A DNA stretch of 11,813 nucleotides from CAVQGF01 sp045807945 (GTDB lineage Bacteria; Acidobacteriota; Terriglobia; Terriglobales; Acidobacteriaceae): positions 1-11,813 of the forward strand of contig JBJMGI010000064.1 in the NCBI GenBank assembly GCA_045807945.1. The letters run 5' to 3'. The notes beneath the pieces are model-generated. The model had not been told where the DNA came from, searched no databases, and saw only the letters and a program-made list of their open reading frames with translations. Below are positions 1 to 7,407 of this stretch, piece by piece. Position numbers and translations under genes: made by a program. Within the stretch, counting starts at the first letter, position 1; each line of letters opens with the position of its first letter.

Positions 1-683
1 AAAAAGCCCTCTTCGCCATCGGCGTCTACGTAATCGGAGACCGAAGAGCCGCCCGCTTTGATGGCCTCTTGTAAAACCTCGCGCACCGCTTTGTAGAGTT
101 CGCGAAGCTGCTCCCGGGTGATGGTATTCGCTCGGCGTCGCGGGCGGAGGCCGGCGCGGAACAGCGCCTCGTCGGCGTAGATATTCCCCACTCCGCTCAG
201 CAGCTTTTGGTTAAGCAGAGCGCTCTTGATCGGAGTTTTGCGGCCCTTAAAGAGCGCGATGAATTCTTCTTCTGAAACACCGAGCGGCTCCCCGCCCTGC
301 GCAGCAAAAGCGTTATCCGGCTTGTGAACGGAAAGGCGACCAAAGCGGCGCGGATCAACGAACCGAAGTTCGCGCCCGGAGCTGAGCTTTGCGACCAGGT
401 GGGTGTGCTTCACGAGGTCGGAATCGGGAGTCGCGACCAGCATTTGCCCGGTCATGCCGAGGTGGACAATCCACTCGCCTGCGGGCGCAAGGTCCACCAC
501 GATGTGCTTGCCAACGCGCTTCACTTTGTTGATGCGCGCGCCCTCGAGCACCTTCGCGATCTGCTTCGCCGGCGACTTCAGCGGCTCGGGCTTCGAGCCG
601 ATCCATACGGATTCGATCACATCGCCGGCGACTCGCTTATCGAGGCCGCGGGCTATGGTTTCGACTTCGGGAAGTTCGGGCAT
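1..683 (-). CDS. mutM: Formamidopyrimidine-DNA glycosylase (Fpg/MutM), 3' end cut by window
   Basis: Bifunctional DNA glycosylase/AP lyase of base excision repair; it removes oxidised purines such as 8-oxoguanine. The reading frame is open to the window edge, giving 227 complete residues of a protein that is usually about 270. The start MPELPEVET places the catalytic Pro2 and Glu3 directly after Met1, which fixes the start codon. Lys59 in VGKHIVV matches the conserved beta-hairpin lysine of the family. DPRRFGR lies at 110-116. The helix-two-turn-helix segment LLSGVGNIYADEALFRAGLRP (about 161-181) contains the conserved Asn168. The visible end, SSVSDYVDADGEEGF, normally precedes the C-terminal zinc finger, which would lie beyond base 1 and cannot be checked. 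The gene is divergent from purA. A purine-rich stretch upstream (GAGATAGAGAAC) is only a weak ribosome binding site. Nei/endonuclease VIII is a relative, but the PELPEVE start and overall pattern favour Fpg. Confidence 0.95.
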   Translation of the reverse strand, partial: MPELPEVETIARGLDKRVAGDVIESVWIGSKPEPLKSPAKQIAKVLEGARINKVKRVGKHIVVDLAPAGEWIVHLGMTGQMLVATPDSDLVKHTHLVAKLSSGRELRFVDPRRFGRLSVHKPDNAFAAQGGEPLGVSEEEFIALFKGRKTPIKSALLNQKLLSGVGNIYADEALFRAGLRPRRRANTITREQLRELYKAVREVLQEAIKAGGSSVSDYVDADGEEGF

Positions 684-823
684 GTTCTCTATCTCAGTGT
701 AAATAATTTGGAATTTCAGGGTGCTGGTTTATCATTGATTGTTCACGCACCCGCCTGAACTTTTTCCCGTACTTCCTAGTGTTTTACACGATCGAGGCGG
801 GCTTGTGTGCGTGTGAGAATCCT

Positions 824-837
824 GCCAGATCTCTGGC
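824..837. promoter_or_regulatory. Inverted repeat in the purA leader (possible operator or small hairpin)
   Basis: GCCAGA and TCTGGC are perfect 6-base inverted arms separated by TC. The repeat ends 3 bases before the purA Shine-Dalgarno AGGA (841-844). Its position would allow a dimeric repressor, or a short hairpin, to affect purA expression. I cannot tie it to a known regulator, and a 6+6 repeat can occur by chance. The rest of the 684-849 spacer shows no promoter pair I would defend on either strand. Confidence 0.3.
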
Positions 838-849
838 GTTAGGAACTGA

Positions 850-2184
850 ATGAGCAGAGGAAAGACAGCGGTCATCGTCGGCGCGCAGTGGGGCGATGAG
901 GGCAAAGGCAAGATCGTGGACGTGCTCTCCGACCACTTCACCATGGTCGCGCGCTACGCCGGCGGACACAACGCCGGCCACACCGTCGTTGTAGACGGTA
1001 AGAAGTACGTGCTTCAGCTCGTCCCCTGCGGCGTGCTGCGCAAAGGCACCAAGGGCGTGATCGGCAATGGCGTCGTGCTCGATCCGATCCACTTCCTCAA
1101 GGAAGTCGAGAAGCTGCGCAAGGGCGGCATCAAAGTTGACGGAAATCTTTTCATCTCAAATCGCGCACAAGTAATCCTTCCCTATCATCGCATGATCGAG
1201 TTGGCTGCCGAGAACGCGCCGGGACGGGTGAAGATCGGCACCACTTCGCGCGGTATCGGCCCTTCCTACGAAGACAAAATGGGCCGCCGCGGTCTACGTG
1301 TGATCGACCTGCTCGACAAAGAGCTGCTGAAGAAGCACATCGAGAATGCCTGCGCGGAAAAGAACATGATCGCGCACGCGCTCTTCAACTCCGAGCCGAT
1401 CGACGCCGACAGTATGTATCGCGAGTATGCGGCAGCAGCCGAAAAGATCAAACCATTCGTCGCCGATACGGCCGTGATGCTGAACAAAGCCATCGCCGAA
1501 GGCGAATCGGTGATGTTCGAGGGCGCGCAGGCGACGATGCTCGACATCGATCACGGCACCTATCCGTTTGTGACGTCCTCCAGCACCACAGCCGGCGGCG
1601 CGGTCATAGGCACCGGAGTCCCGCCGACCTCAATCGACACGGTGATCGGGATCACCAAAGCATATTGCACGCGCGTCGGCGGCGGTCCGTTCCCCAGCGA
1701 GCTCGAAGGTGAAGTGGCTGAAGCATTGCGCAAACGCGGCAACGAGTTCGGCGCTGTGACCGGACGTGCGCGGCGTGTCGGCTTCCTCGATCTCCCGCTG
1801 CTGCGTTATGCGCAGATGATCAACGGCATCTCCTGGTGGGTCGTCACAAAACTTGACGTGCTCGACGAGCTGGCCGAGGTCCCGGTCTGCGTGGCGTACA
1901 AGATCAACGGCAAGAAAGCCGCGGAGATCCCCGCCGACATCAGCCGCTACGACAAGATCGAGTGCGTCTACGAGAAGATGCCGGGATGGAAGAAGTCCAC
2001 CGAGGCTATCACGGAGTTCGACAAGCTTCCTAAAAAGGCGCAGGAGTATCTCCGCTTCGTGGAGCGCGAGAGCGGCGCGAAGATCGGCATGGTCTCCACC
2101 GGCCCCGACCGCGATCAGACGATCTTTATCGACGAGTTCGCGAAAGAGTTGAAGAAGATCAAAAAGCACTCGGCCGGAAAGTGA
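850..2184 (+). CDS. purA: Adenylosuccinate synthetase
   Basis: Cytoplasmic enzyme of purine synthesis: IMP plus aspartate plus GTP gives adenylosuccinate, the first committed step to AMP. The protein has 444 residues, slightly longer than the usual 425-435. The GTP-binding loop GAQWGDEGKGK (11-21) carries the catalytic Asp16 (Asp13 in E. coli). GGHNAGHT (38-45) carries His44 (His41 in E. coli). Further family blocks are TTSRGIGPSYEDK, FEGAQATMLDIDHGTYPFVT, GGGPFPSE, TGRARRVGFLDL, TKLDVLD and STGPDRDQTI. These cover the IMP, aspartate and guanine contact regions to the C-terminus, so the gene looks intact. The ATG has AGGA at 841-844 with 5 bases between. It is transcribed away from mutM and is followed by a hairpin at 2199-2224, so it is probably a single-gene transcript or ends largely there. 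Confidence 0.98.
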   Translation: MSRGKTAVIVGAQWGDEGKGKIVDVLSDHFTMVARYAGGHNAGHTVVVDGKKYVLQLVPCGVLRKGTKGVIGNGVVLDPIHFLKEVEKLRKGGIKVDGNLFISNRAQVILPYHRMIELAAENAPGRVKIGTTSRGIGPSYEDKMGRRGLRVIDLLDKELLKKHIENACAEKNMIAHALFNSEPIDADSMYREYAAAAEKIKPFVADTAVMLNKAIAEGESVMFEGAQATMLDIDHGTYPFVTSSSTTAGGAVIGTGVPPTSIDTVIGITKAYCTRVGGGPFPSELEGEVAEALRKRGNEFGAVTGRARRVGFLDLPLLRYAQMINGISWWVVTKLDVLDELAEVPVCVAYKINGKKAAEIPADISRYDKIECVYEKMPGWKKSTEAITEFDKLPKKAQEYLRFVERESGAKIGMVSTGPDRDQTIFIDEFAKELKKIKKHSAGK

Positions 2185-2198
2185 AGCATCCGCGGATG

Positions 2199-2224
2199 AC
2201 GCCTGCTCTGCTTGGAGCGGGCGT
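2199..2224 (+). terminator. Hairpin after purA, candidate intrinsic terminator
   Basis: ACGCCTGCTC (2199-2208) pairs with GAGCGGGCGT (2215-2224) to give a 10-base-pair stem with a single G-T wobble and the six-base loop TGCTTG. It starts 15 bases after the purA stop codon. The sequence after the stem is ATAATTTCG, a poor uridine tract, so termination may be partial. The descending arm touches the TATAAT at 2224-2229. Confidence 0.5.
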
Positions 2225-2229
2225 ATAAT
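2224..2229 (+). promoter_or_regulatory. Candidate -10 box for the VOC/ABM gene pair
   Basis: A perfect TATAAT lies 33 bases upstream of the VOC gene start. There is no good -35 hexamer at 16-18 bases upstream, because that stretch is the purA-side hairpin arm. The call rests on the -10 match and its position after the candidate terminator. Confidence 0.4.
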
Positions 2230-2262
2230 TTCGCTCCCTAACGTCTAATAAGGAGCACACAC

Positions 2263-2742
2263 ATGGCCAACGTAAAGCCGATCCCACAAGGCATGGAGTC
2301 ACTGACTCCTCACATCACAGTCAAAAACGCGAAAGAAGCTATCGAGTTCTACAAGCAGGCGTTCGGCGCGCAGGAGCTAGGACGTCACCTGATGCCTGAC
2401 GGCCGCATCATGCACGCTGCTCTAAAGGTAGGCGGCGGGCATCTTTTCCTGAACGACGAGTTCCCCGAAATGAAAGGGTGCAACGCGCCGGTGGTCGGCG
2501 ACGCTGCTCCCTTCGTGATCAACCTGTATGTCGAGAACGCGGACCAGACGTTTGACCGCGCCGTGAAATCCGGAGCGAAAGCGAAGATGCCGCTGCAGAA
2601 CATGTTCTGGGGTGACCGCTACGGGCAGATCGTCGACCCGTTCGGCTATCACTGGTCGATCGCGCAGCACATCGAGGATGTGACACCGGAAGAAATGAAG
2701 AAGCGTGCCGAAGCGATGTTCGCGGAGCCCGCACACAGGTGA
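2263..2742 (+). CDS. VOC superfamily (PhnB/glyoxalase-like) protein
   Basis: A 159-residue cytoplasmic protein of the vicinal oxygen chelate superfamily (glyoxalase / bleomycin resistance / dioxygenase fold), closest in style to PhnB-like proteins. Visible features are the opening beta strand LTPHITVKNAKEAIEFYKQAFGA (about 14-36), the MPDGRIMHAALKVGGGHLFLND segment, a second module entering at PFVINLYVENADQTFDRAVKSGAK, and the C-terminal signature WGDRYGQIVDPFGYHWSIA (about 116-134). Histidine and acidic residues that could bind a metal are present, but the substrate cannot be read from the sequence. The start is supported by AGGAG at 2251-2255, 7 bases before the ATG. The stop overlaps the start of the next gene by 4 bases, so the two are probably translated together. 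Many members of this family are annotated loosely; no resistance role should be assumed. Confidence 0.9.
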   Translation: MANVKPIPQGMESLTPHITVKNAKEAIEFYKQAFGAQELGRHLMPDGRIMHAALKVGGGHLFLNDEFPEMKGCNAPVVGDAAPFVINLYVENADQTFDRAVKSGAKAKMPLQNMFWGDRYGQIVDPFGYHWSIAQHIEDVTPEEMKKRAEAMFAEPAHR

Positions 2743-3023
2743 TCGTCCTCGCGGTCATTTGGAAAGCTAAACCCGGGCAGGAGGCGGAGGCCGAAAGGGT
2801 CCTCCGCGCTCTGACCCTGGAAGCGCGTAAAGAGCCAGGCTGCCTGATATTCCAGGTGCACCGCCATCGCGAGCGCAAAGGCGAGCTCTTTATCTATGAG
2901 CAATATAAGGACGACGCCGCGCTGGAATTCCATCGCAAGACGCCACACTTCTTGCAGTATGCGCGAACGGAGTTGCCAAAGGTGGCGGAGCGGGTCAGCG
3001 GAGACCTATACGACCCCGTTTAG
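2739..3023 (+). CDS. ABM-family putative monooxygenase (YgiN-like)
   Basis: A 94-residue protein of the antibiotic biosynthesis monooxygenase (ABM) superfamily, a small ferredoxin-like dimeric fold that includes the quinol monooxygenase YgiN and heme-degrading enzymes. The family pattern is seen in VIWKAKPGQEAEAERVLRAL (about 6-25), ARKEPGCLIFQVHRHRE (about 29-45), FIYEQYKDDAALEFHRKTPHF (about 51-71) and the closing helix to GDLYDP. The start is GTG at 2739, inside the overlap GTGA with the VOC stop codon, a typical sign of translational coupling; no separate ribosome binding site is needed. The pairing with a VOC protein suggests one oxidative or detoxifying function on a small aromatic or quinone-like molecule, but this is inference. 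Its stop lies 8 bases from the convergent tautomerase stop. Confidence 0.85.
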   Translation: MIVLAVIWKAKPGQEAEAERVLRALTLEARKEPGCLIFQVHRHRERKGELFIYEQYKDDAALEFHRKTPHFLQYARTELPKVAERVSGDLYDPV

Positions 3024-3031
3024 CTACTTCT

Positions 3032-3220
3032 TTACTTCCTGTCCAGCATGAGCTCGCCGCCGCGGGCGTAGCTGTCTTGCTCGACATCCACAAACGTAAC
3101 GACCACGCCTTCTTTGGCCGTCTTCGCTTCCTCCACCAGAACGTCGGTCATGCGCTGCGCGATGCGGCGCTTCTGCTCAGTCGTGCGGCCCTTCAATAGA
3201 GTGATCTGGATCAGCGGCAT
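3032..3220 (-). CDS. 4-oxalocrotonate tautomerase-like small protein
   Basis: A 62-residue protein of the tautomerase superfamily, in which a 4-OT monomer of about 62 residues forms oligomers and the amino-terminal proline, exposed after Met removal, is the catalytic base. Pro follows Met here (MPLIQITLLKGRT). Counted from that Pro1, Arg11 is kept, but the position of catalytic Arg39 in classical 4-OT is Val in GVVVTFVD, and Phe50 is Tyr. The GGEL motif after it is retained. It is therefore unlikely to be a standard 4-oxalocrotonate tautomerase, and the true substrate is unknown. It is the last gene of the sucC-sucD-ndk run, 4 bases after the ndk stop. The Shine-Dalgarno GGAG (3228-3231) lies inside the end of ndk, 7 bases before the ATG. 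Confidence 0.88.
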   Translation of the reverse strand: MPLIQITLLKGRTTEQKRRIAQRMTDVLVEEAKTAKEGVVVTFVDVEQDSYARGGELMLDRK

Positions 3221-3224
3221 GGGT

Positions 3225-3650
3225 CTACTCCAGCTCGTAGCCGGCGAAGAAATATGTCAGCTCGAAGCGTGCGGTGTCTTCCGCATCCGAACCATGAACA
3301 GCATTGTGCTCGATGCTCGACGCCCACTTCTTGCGGATCGTCCCAGCTTCGGCGTTCGCCGGATTGGTTGCGCCCATCAGCTTGCGCCATGCGGCGATCG
3401 CGTCAGCTTCCTTTTCCATCGCCAGCACGACGATCGGACCGCTCGACATGAACGTGGTCAGCGAATCGAAGAACGGGCGGGCCGAATGGACTGCGTAAAA
3501 TCCCTCGGCCTGCGACTTGGTGATGTGGAGCTGCTTCATGCCGATGATCTTGAAGCCGTTCGCGTTGACGGTGGAGATGATGTCGCCGGTAGCATTCTTT
3601 GCCACGGCATCGGGCTTGATGATTGCGAAAGTTCGTTGAAGTGTCTTCAT
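3225..3650 (-). CDS. ndk: Nucleoside diphosphate kinase
   Basis: Transfers the terminal phosphate of ATP to other nucleoside diphosphates through a phosphohistidine, balancing (d)NTP pools in the cytoplasm. Length, 141 residues, is normal for the family. The N-terminus TFAIIKPDAV (7-16) has the conserved lysine of the nucleotide site. The phosphorylated residue is His119 in NAVHGSD (116-122). The region before it reads EAGTIRKKWASSIE, with GTIR kept but KKW in place of the common GDF/ADF; related variants occur in several bacterial phyla, so the enzyme should be active. It lies 18 bases after sucD on the same strand. The family is known to cooperate with succinyl-CoA synthetase in some bacteria, so the operon layout fits metabolic channelling of newly made ATP. 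The ribosome binding site is only a purine-rich AGAGAGAAGA directly before ATG. Confidence 0.97.
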   Translation of the reverse strand: MKTLQRTFAIIKPDAVAKNATGDIISTVNANGFKIIGMKQLHITKSQAEGFYAVHSARPFFDSLTTFMSSGPIVVLAMEKEADAIAAWRKLMGATNPANAEAGTIRKKWASSIEHNAVHGSDAEDTARFELTYFFAGYELE

Positions 3651-3668
3651 TCTTCTCTCTGTAATTTC

Positions 3669-4552
3669 TTAGGCGCGCACTGCGCTTTTCCCTAGCGCTT
3701 GCACCAGCGTCTCCCCGATCACCGCCGGGGACTTCGCCACGCGGATGCCTGCTGCTTCGAGCGCTTTGATTTTCTCGGCTGCGGTGCCGTGTCCGCCGGA
3801 GATGATTGCGCCAGCGTGTCCCATGCGTCGGCCCGGAGGCGCCGTTTGTCCGGCGATGAACGCCACCACCGGCTTCTTCACATGCTGCTTCACGTACTCG
3901 GCCGCGGTCTCTTCGTCAGAGCCGCCGATCTCGCCGATCATGATGATTGCTTCCGTCTCAGGATCTTCATTCAGCAGGCGCATGGCATCAATGTGGCGCG
4001 TCCCGATGATGGGGTCGCCTCCGATGCCGATGGCGGTGGATTGTCCAATGCCGCGCTGCGTCAACTGAAACACCGCCTCGTAAGTCAGCGTGCCGGAGCG
4101 CGAGACGATGCCGATGTTTCCTTCTTTGTGAATGCGTCCGGGCATGATGCCGATCTTGCATTTGCCAGGCGAGATGATGCCGGGGCAATTCGGTCCGATG
4201 AGTCGCGATTTGCGCTCTTTCAAAAATGCTGCGGCTTTCACCATGTCGAGGGTGGGAATGCCTTCGGTGATGGCGACGATCAGCGGCATGCCCGCGTCGG
4301 CAGCTTCCATGATGGCGTCGGCCGCGAACGGCGGCGGAACGAAGATCACGGTCGCGTTCGCACCCGTCTTTTCCATCGCTTCTGCGACTGTGTTGAAGAC
4401 GGGCCATCCTTCGTGCGTGGTGCCGCCCTTGCCCGGCGTGACTCCACCGACGACCTGGGTGCCGTACTCGGCAGAACCTTTCGCATGGAAGGTCCCCTCA
4501 CGGCCGGTGAGGCCCTGCACGATGAGACGCGTATTTTTATCGACTAGGACGC

Positions 4553-4556
<4 letters not shown>
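3669..4556 (-). CDS. sucD: Succinyl-CoA synthetase alpha subunit
   Basis: Alpha subunit of succinyl-CoA ligase (TCA cycle: succinyl-CoA plus Pi plus ADP gives succinate plus CoA plus ATP). The protein has 295 residues, the usual length. The CoA-binding Rossmann domain starts LIVQGLTGREGTFHAKGS (11-28) and continues with YGTQVVGGVTPGKGG. GPNCPG is at 121-126. The ligase half contains the phosphorylated histidine His247 in RMGHAGAIISGGHGTAAEK (244-262). It forms the alpha2beta2 or alpha-beta enzyme with the product of sucC, whose TGA stop overlaps the sucD ATG in the four bases ATGA (4553-4556); this coupling suits equal production of the two subunits. No motif is missing. Confidence 0.98.
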
Positions 4557-5728
<1,172 letters not shown>

Positions 5729-5783
5729 CAGTTATCGGAACGGGCAGCTACAGGGTGCGCCAGCACTCAAATGCGAAACATCG

Positions 5784-5792
5784 ATTGTAACA
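5784..5792 (-). promoter_or_regulatory. Candidate extended -10 promoter for sucCD-ndk
   Basis: On the minus strand the sequence reads TGTTACAAT, that is TG-N-TACAAT, matching an extended -10 element with one mismatch in the hexamer. It lies just after the stop codon of the two-span membrane protein and would give a leader of roughly 50 bases before sucC. No good -35 box is present at the normal spacing, as is common for extended -10 promoters. Confidence 0.4.
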
Positions 5793-5800
5793 AAGGCGTG

Positions 5801-6082
5801 TTATTCGCTGCCAGATTCGTCGGGGGGAAGAGTGAATGCGCGAATGATGCTGATGATTCCGTAGACGAGCAGCAGATAGAAGAGAAAGTTCGCAGCAAAG
5901 CCGACGGCGGTGAAGGCGTCGAGATCTTCTGGGCCACCTTGCGTCACCCAGCCGAGACGGAACCCAGGAGAGAAAACGTAGCGGAGCTGGCGCGGCAGAT
6001 GTATCCAGACCGGCAGCAAGGTGGCGAGCAGCGCCAGGGGAACTGCTATCGCCACGGATTTGCCGATCTTTGTCTTTAACAT
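5801..6082 (-). CDS. Small two-span membrane protein, function unknown
   Basis: I do not recognise this 93-residue protein. It has two clear hydrophobic segments, about residues 8-27 (KSVAIAVPLALLATLLPVWI) and 57-82, joined by a loop of about 30 residues containing RQLRYVFSPGFRLGW and PEDLD. The tail, FTLPPDESGSE, is short and acidic. The first segment follows a positively charged start (MLKTKIGK), so both ends are probably cytoplasmic and the loop extracytoplasmic. The start ATG overlaps the stop of the M48 protease gene by one base (TAATG), so translation is coupled and the protein is likely made with, and perhaps acts with, the protease. It is followed by the sucC promoter region. Confidence 0.8.
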   Translation of the reverse strand: MLKTKIGKSVAIAVPLALLATLLPVWIHLPRQLRYVFSPGFRLGWVTQGGPEDLDAFTAVGFAANFLFYLLLVYGIISIIRAFTLPPDESGSE

Positions 6083-6972
6083 TATTTCGCCGCTTGGGTG
6101 TTCTTGGCGGCCTTATCCGAGGGAACCAGATTCATGTTTTGCTTGAAACGTGCTTCAAGGGTCTCGCCGCCGGATGCACCGGAAGTCTGCTTGGTCAACT
6201 TCGCAATGCGATCAGGGAAGGGCGGATGCGAGTGTCCGTTGAACATGTTGGTGCTGCGTTGCATGTCGGCATTCTGCGAGAGATCGGAAAGCGTCTGCAG
6301 GAAATCGCGCAGTCCGGTGGCTTGATATCCCGCTTTCATCGCCAGATCGGTTCCTTCTTTATCTGCTTCGCTCTCCTTAGCCGGCGCATAGCCCTGCGAA
6401 AAGACGTTGGTCAGCGCTTTCGTGAGCATGTTGTCCAGGTTGATCCAGGAGCCGTAAGGGACTGAAGATGTTCCCTGCTCCACTCCGGTCTCAACCGCGA
6501 TTCCGGTGAATTTCTTCTCGCGGATCTCACGCTCGAGATGGCGATTGTCCACATGCGCGACCTCATGGGCGAGGACGCCGGCGAGTTCCGACTCGTTCTT
6601 CATGTTCCGCAGCGCCCCGCGTGTGACAAAGATGTAGCCGCCGGGCATTGCGAACGCGTTGGCGATGTCGGTGTCGAGAATGGCGAAGTGGTAGGTCACG
6701 TCGTTGCGCGTTCCGAATTGAGCGACCGTGCTGCCCACCATCTGCACGTACTTATTCATGTCGGGATTGTTGTACACCCCGAACACGTGGATCAGTTTGG
6801 CGGCCGCCCGATCGCCGATCATCTGCTCTTCTTCAGGTGTCCACGCGCGCGAAGCCTCGGCTACCTTGGAACCCTTGTTCATCACTTTGCCGGCCCATCC
6901 GCCGAACTGCGCTTGCGCCGAGGCGGCGAGAACAACGAGGGCGAAGGTTGTGATTAGATTTCGTTTCATCAT
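6082..6972 (-). CDS. Exported M48-family metalloprotease
   Basis: A 296-residue zinc protease of family M48 (Ste24/HtpX/BepA clan). The N-terminus (MMKRNLITTFALVVLAASAQAQ) is a signal peptide with an AQA-like cleavage site near residue 21, so the mature protein should be periplasmic or cell-surface. The family core is complete: the segment DIANAFAMPGGYIFVTRGAL (102-121) precedes the zinc motif HEVAH at 136-140 in LAGVLAHEVAHVDNRHL, and ESEAD at 200-204 supplies the third metal ligand region. No transmembrane segments or TPR repeats follow, unlike HtpX or BepA; it resembles the stand-alone periplasmic M48 peptidases (LoiP/YcaL type). Two adjacent ATG codons occur: AAGGAG at 6977-6982 is 4 bases from the first and 7 from the second, so the real start may be 6969. 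It sits in a run of four tightly spaced genes led by an adenylate cyclase. Confidence 0.93.
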   Translation of the reverse strand: MMKRNLITTFALVVLAASAQAQFGGWAGKVMNKGSKVAEASRAWTPEEEQMIGDRAAAKLIHVFGVYNNPDMNKYVQMVGSTVAQFGTRNDVTYHFAILDTDIANAFAMPGGYIFVTRGALRNMKNESELAGVLAHEVAHVDNRHLEREIREKKFTGIAVETGVEQGTSSVPYGSWINLDNMLTKALTNVFSQGYAPAKESEADKEGTDLAMKAGYQATGLRDFLQTLSDLSQNADMQRSTNMFNGHSHPPFPDRIAKLTKQTSGASGGETLEARFKQNMNLVPSDKAAKNTQAAK

Positions 6973-6976
6973 CGTT

Positions 6977-6982
6977 CTCCTT
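6977..6982 (-). promoter_or_regulatory. Ribosome binding site of the M48 protease gene, overlapping upstream stop
   Basis: AAGGAG on the minus strand shares its first base with the TAA stop (6984-6982) of the preceding gene. Spacing of 7 bases to the second ATG (6969) against 4 to the first (6972) favours the second as the start. Ribosomes ending the upstream gene could reinitiate here. Confidence 0.6.
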
Positions 6983-7395
6983 TACTTGGATTTCAGTTTG
7001 CCGTTGTCCACGAAGACCTTCGCCTCATCAGAGTTCGTCTTCACTCCGGTCATTAGTTGCGCGATGCGCTCGTCCTCACCGGTCGGCGACTCGCCGAGCT
7101 TGGCAGAATCCACCTGACCGTCAGGGCCGACACCTTTAAAGCCGAGAGTGGCAGTGTCTTTGGTTTGCTTGGAACCTTTCGCGGTAATGGTACCGCCGAA
7201 CCCCGAGTCGTCGGTCTTCTGCTGGTCCTTATTATTCTTGTCGTTCTTATCCTGGCCGGCGGACTTGTCTTTGTCGCTCTTCGTCTGCTGCTGCTTTTTA
7301 TTCTTGTCGCTATTTCCTTGCGGCGCAGCGACCACTCCCACCGCAAGAGCCGCAGACAAGAATGCGATCAGCCAGATTCTCGAGATGATCTCCAT
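6982..7395 (-). CDS. Small exported Lys/Asp/Gln/Asn-rich protein, function unknown
   Basis: I do not recognise this protein. With the start at 7395 it has 137 residues: a signal peptide (MEIISRIWLIAFLSAALAVG then VVAA, about 1-24), a highly charged low-complexity stretch (about 28-63) built of Lys, Asp, Gln and Asn, and a C-terminal part (about 64-137) with GFGGTITAKG, TLGFKGVGPDGQVD and IAQLMTGVKTNSDEAKVFVD. The low-complexity stretch holds two similar copies, DKNKKQQQTKSD (30-41) and DKNNKDQQKTDD (52-63), offset by 22 residues. An in-frame ATG at 7425 would give ten more residues and overlap the cyclase gene, but it would bury the signal peptide. AGGGGA at 7402-7407, 6 bases before the ATG at 7395, supports the shorter form. 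It lies 10 bases after the cyclase stop and 9 before the protease start. It is probably periplasmic or envelope-associated. Confidence 0.75.
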   Translation of the reverse strand: MEIISRIWLIAFLSAALAVGVVAAPQGNSDKNKKQQQTKSDKDKSAGQDKNDKNNKDQQKTDDSGFGGTITAKGSKQTKDTATLGFKGVGPDGQVDSAKLGESPTGEDERIAQLMTGVKTNSDEAKVFVDNGKLKSK

Positions 7396-7401
7396 GCGAG
7401 G

Positions 7402-7407
7402 TCCCCT
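7402..7407 (-). promoter_or_regulatory. Ribosome binding site that decides the start of the Lys-rich protein
   Basis: AGGGGA on the minus strand stands 6 bases before the ATG at 7395 and overlaps the TAG stop of the cyclase gene (7408-7406). No comparable site precedes the alternative ATG at 7425. Confidence 0.5.

Noticed and set aside
684..849. Promoter-like AT-rich pieces (TTTACA at 783-788, TAAATAAT near 699-706) in the mutM-purA spacer
   Set aside because: None has a partner hexamer at suitable spacing on either strand, so I could not support a promoter call.
3699..4547. A 282-codon plus-strand open frame opposite sucD
   Set aside because: It is antisense to a complete sucD with every family motif, has no ribosome binding site and no recognisable domain.
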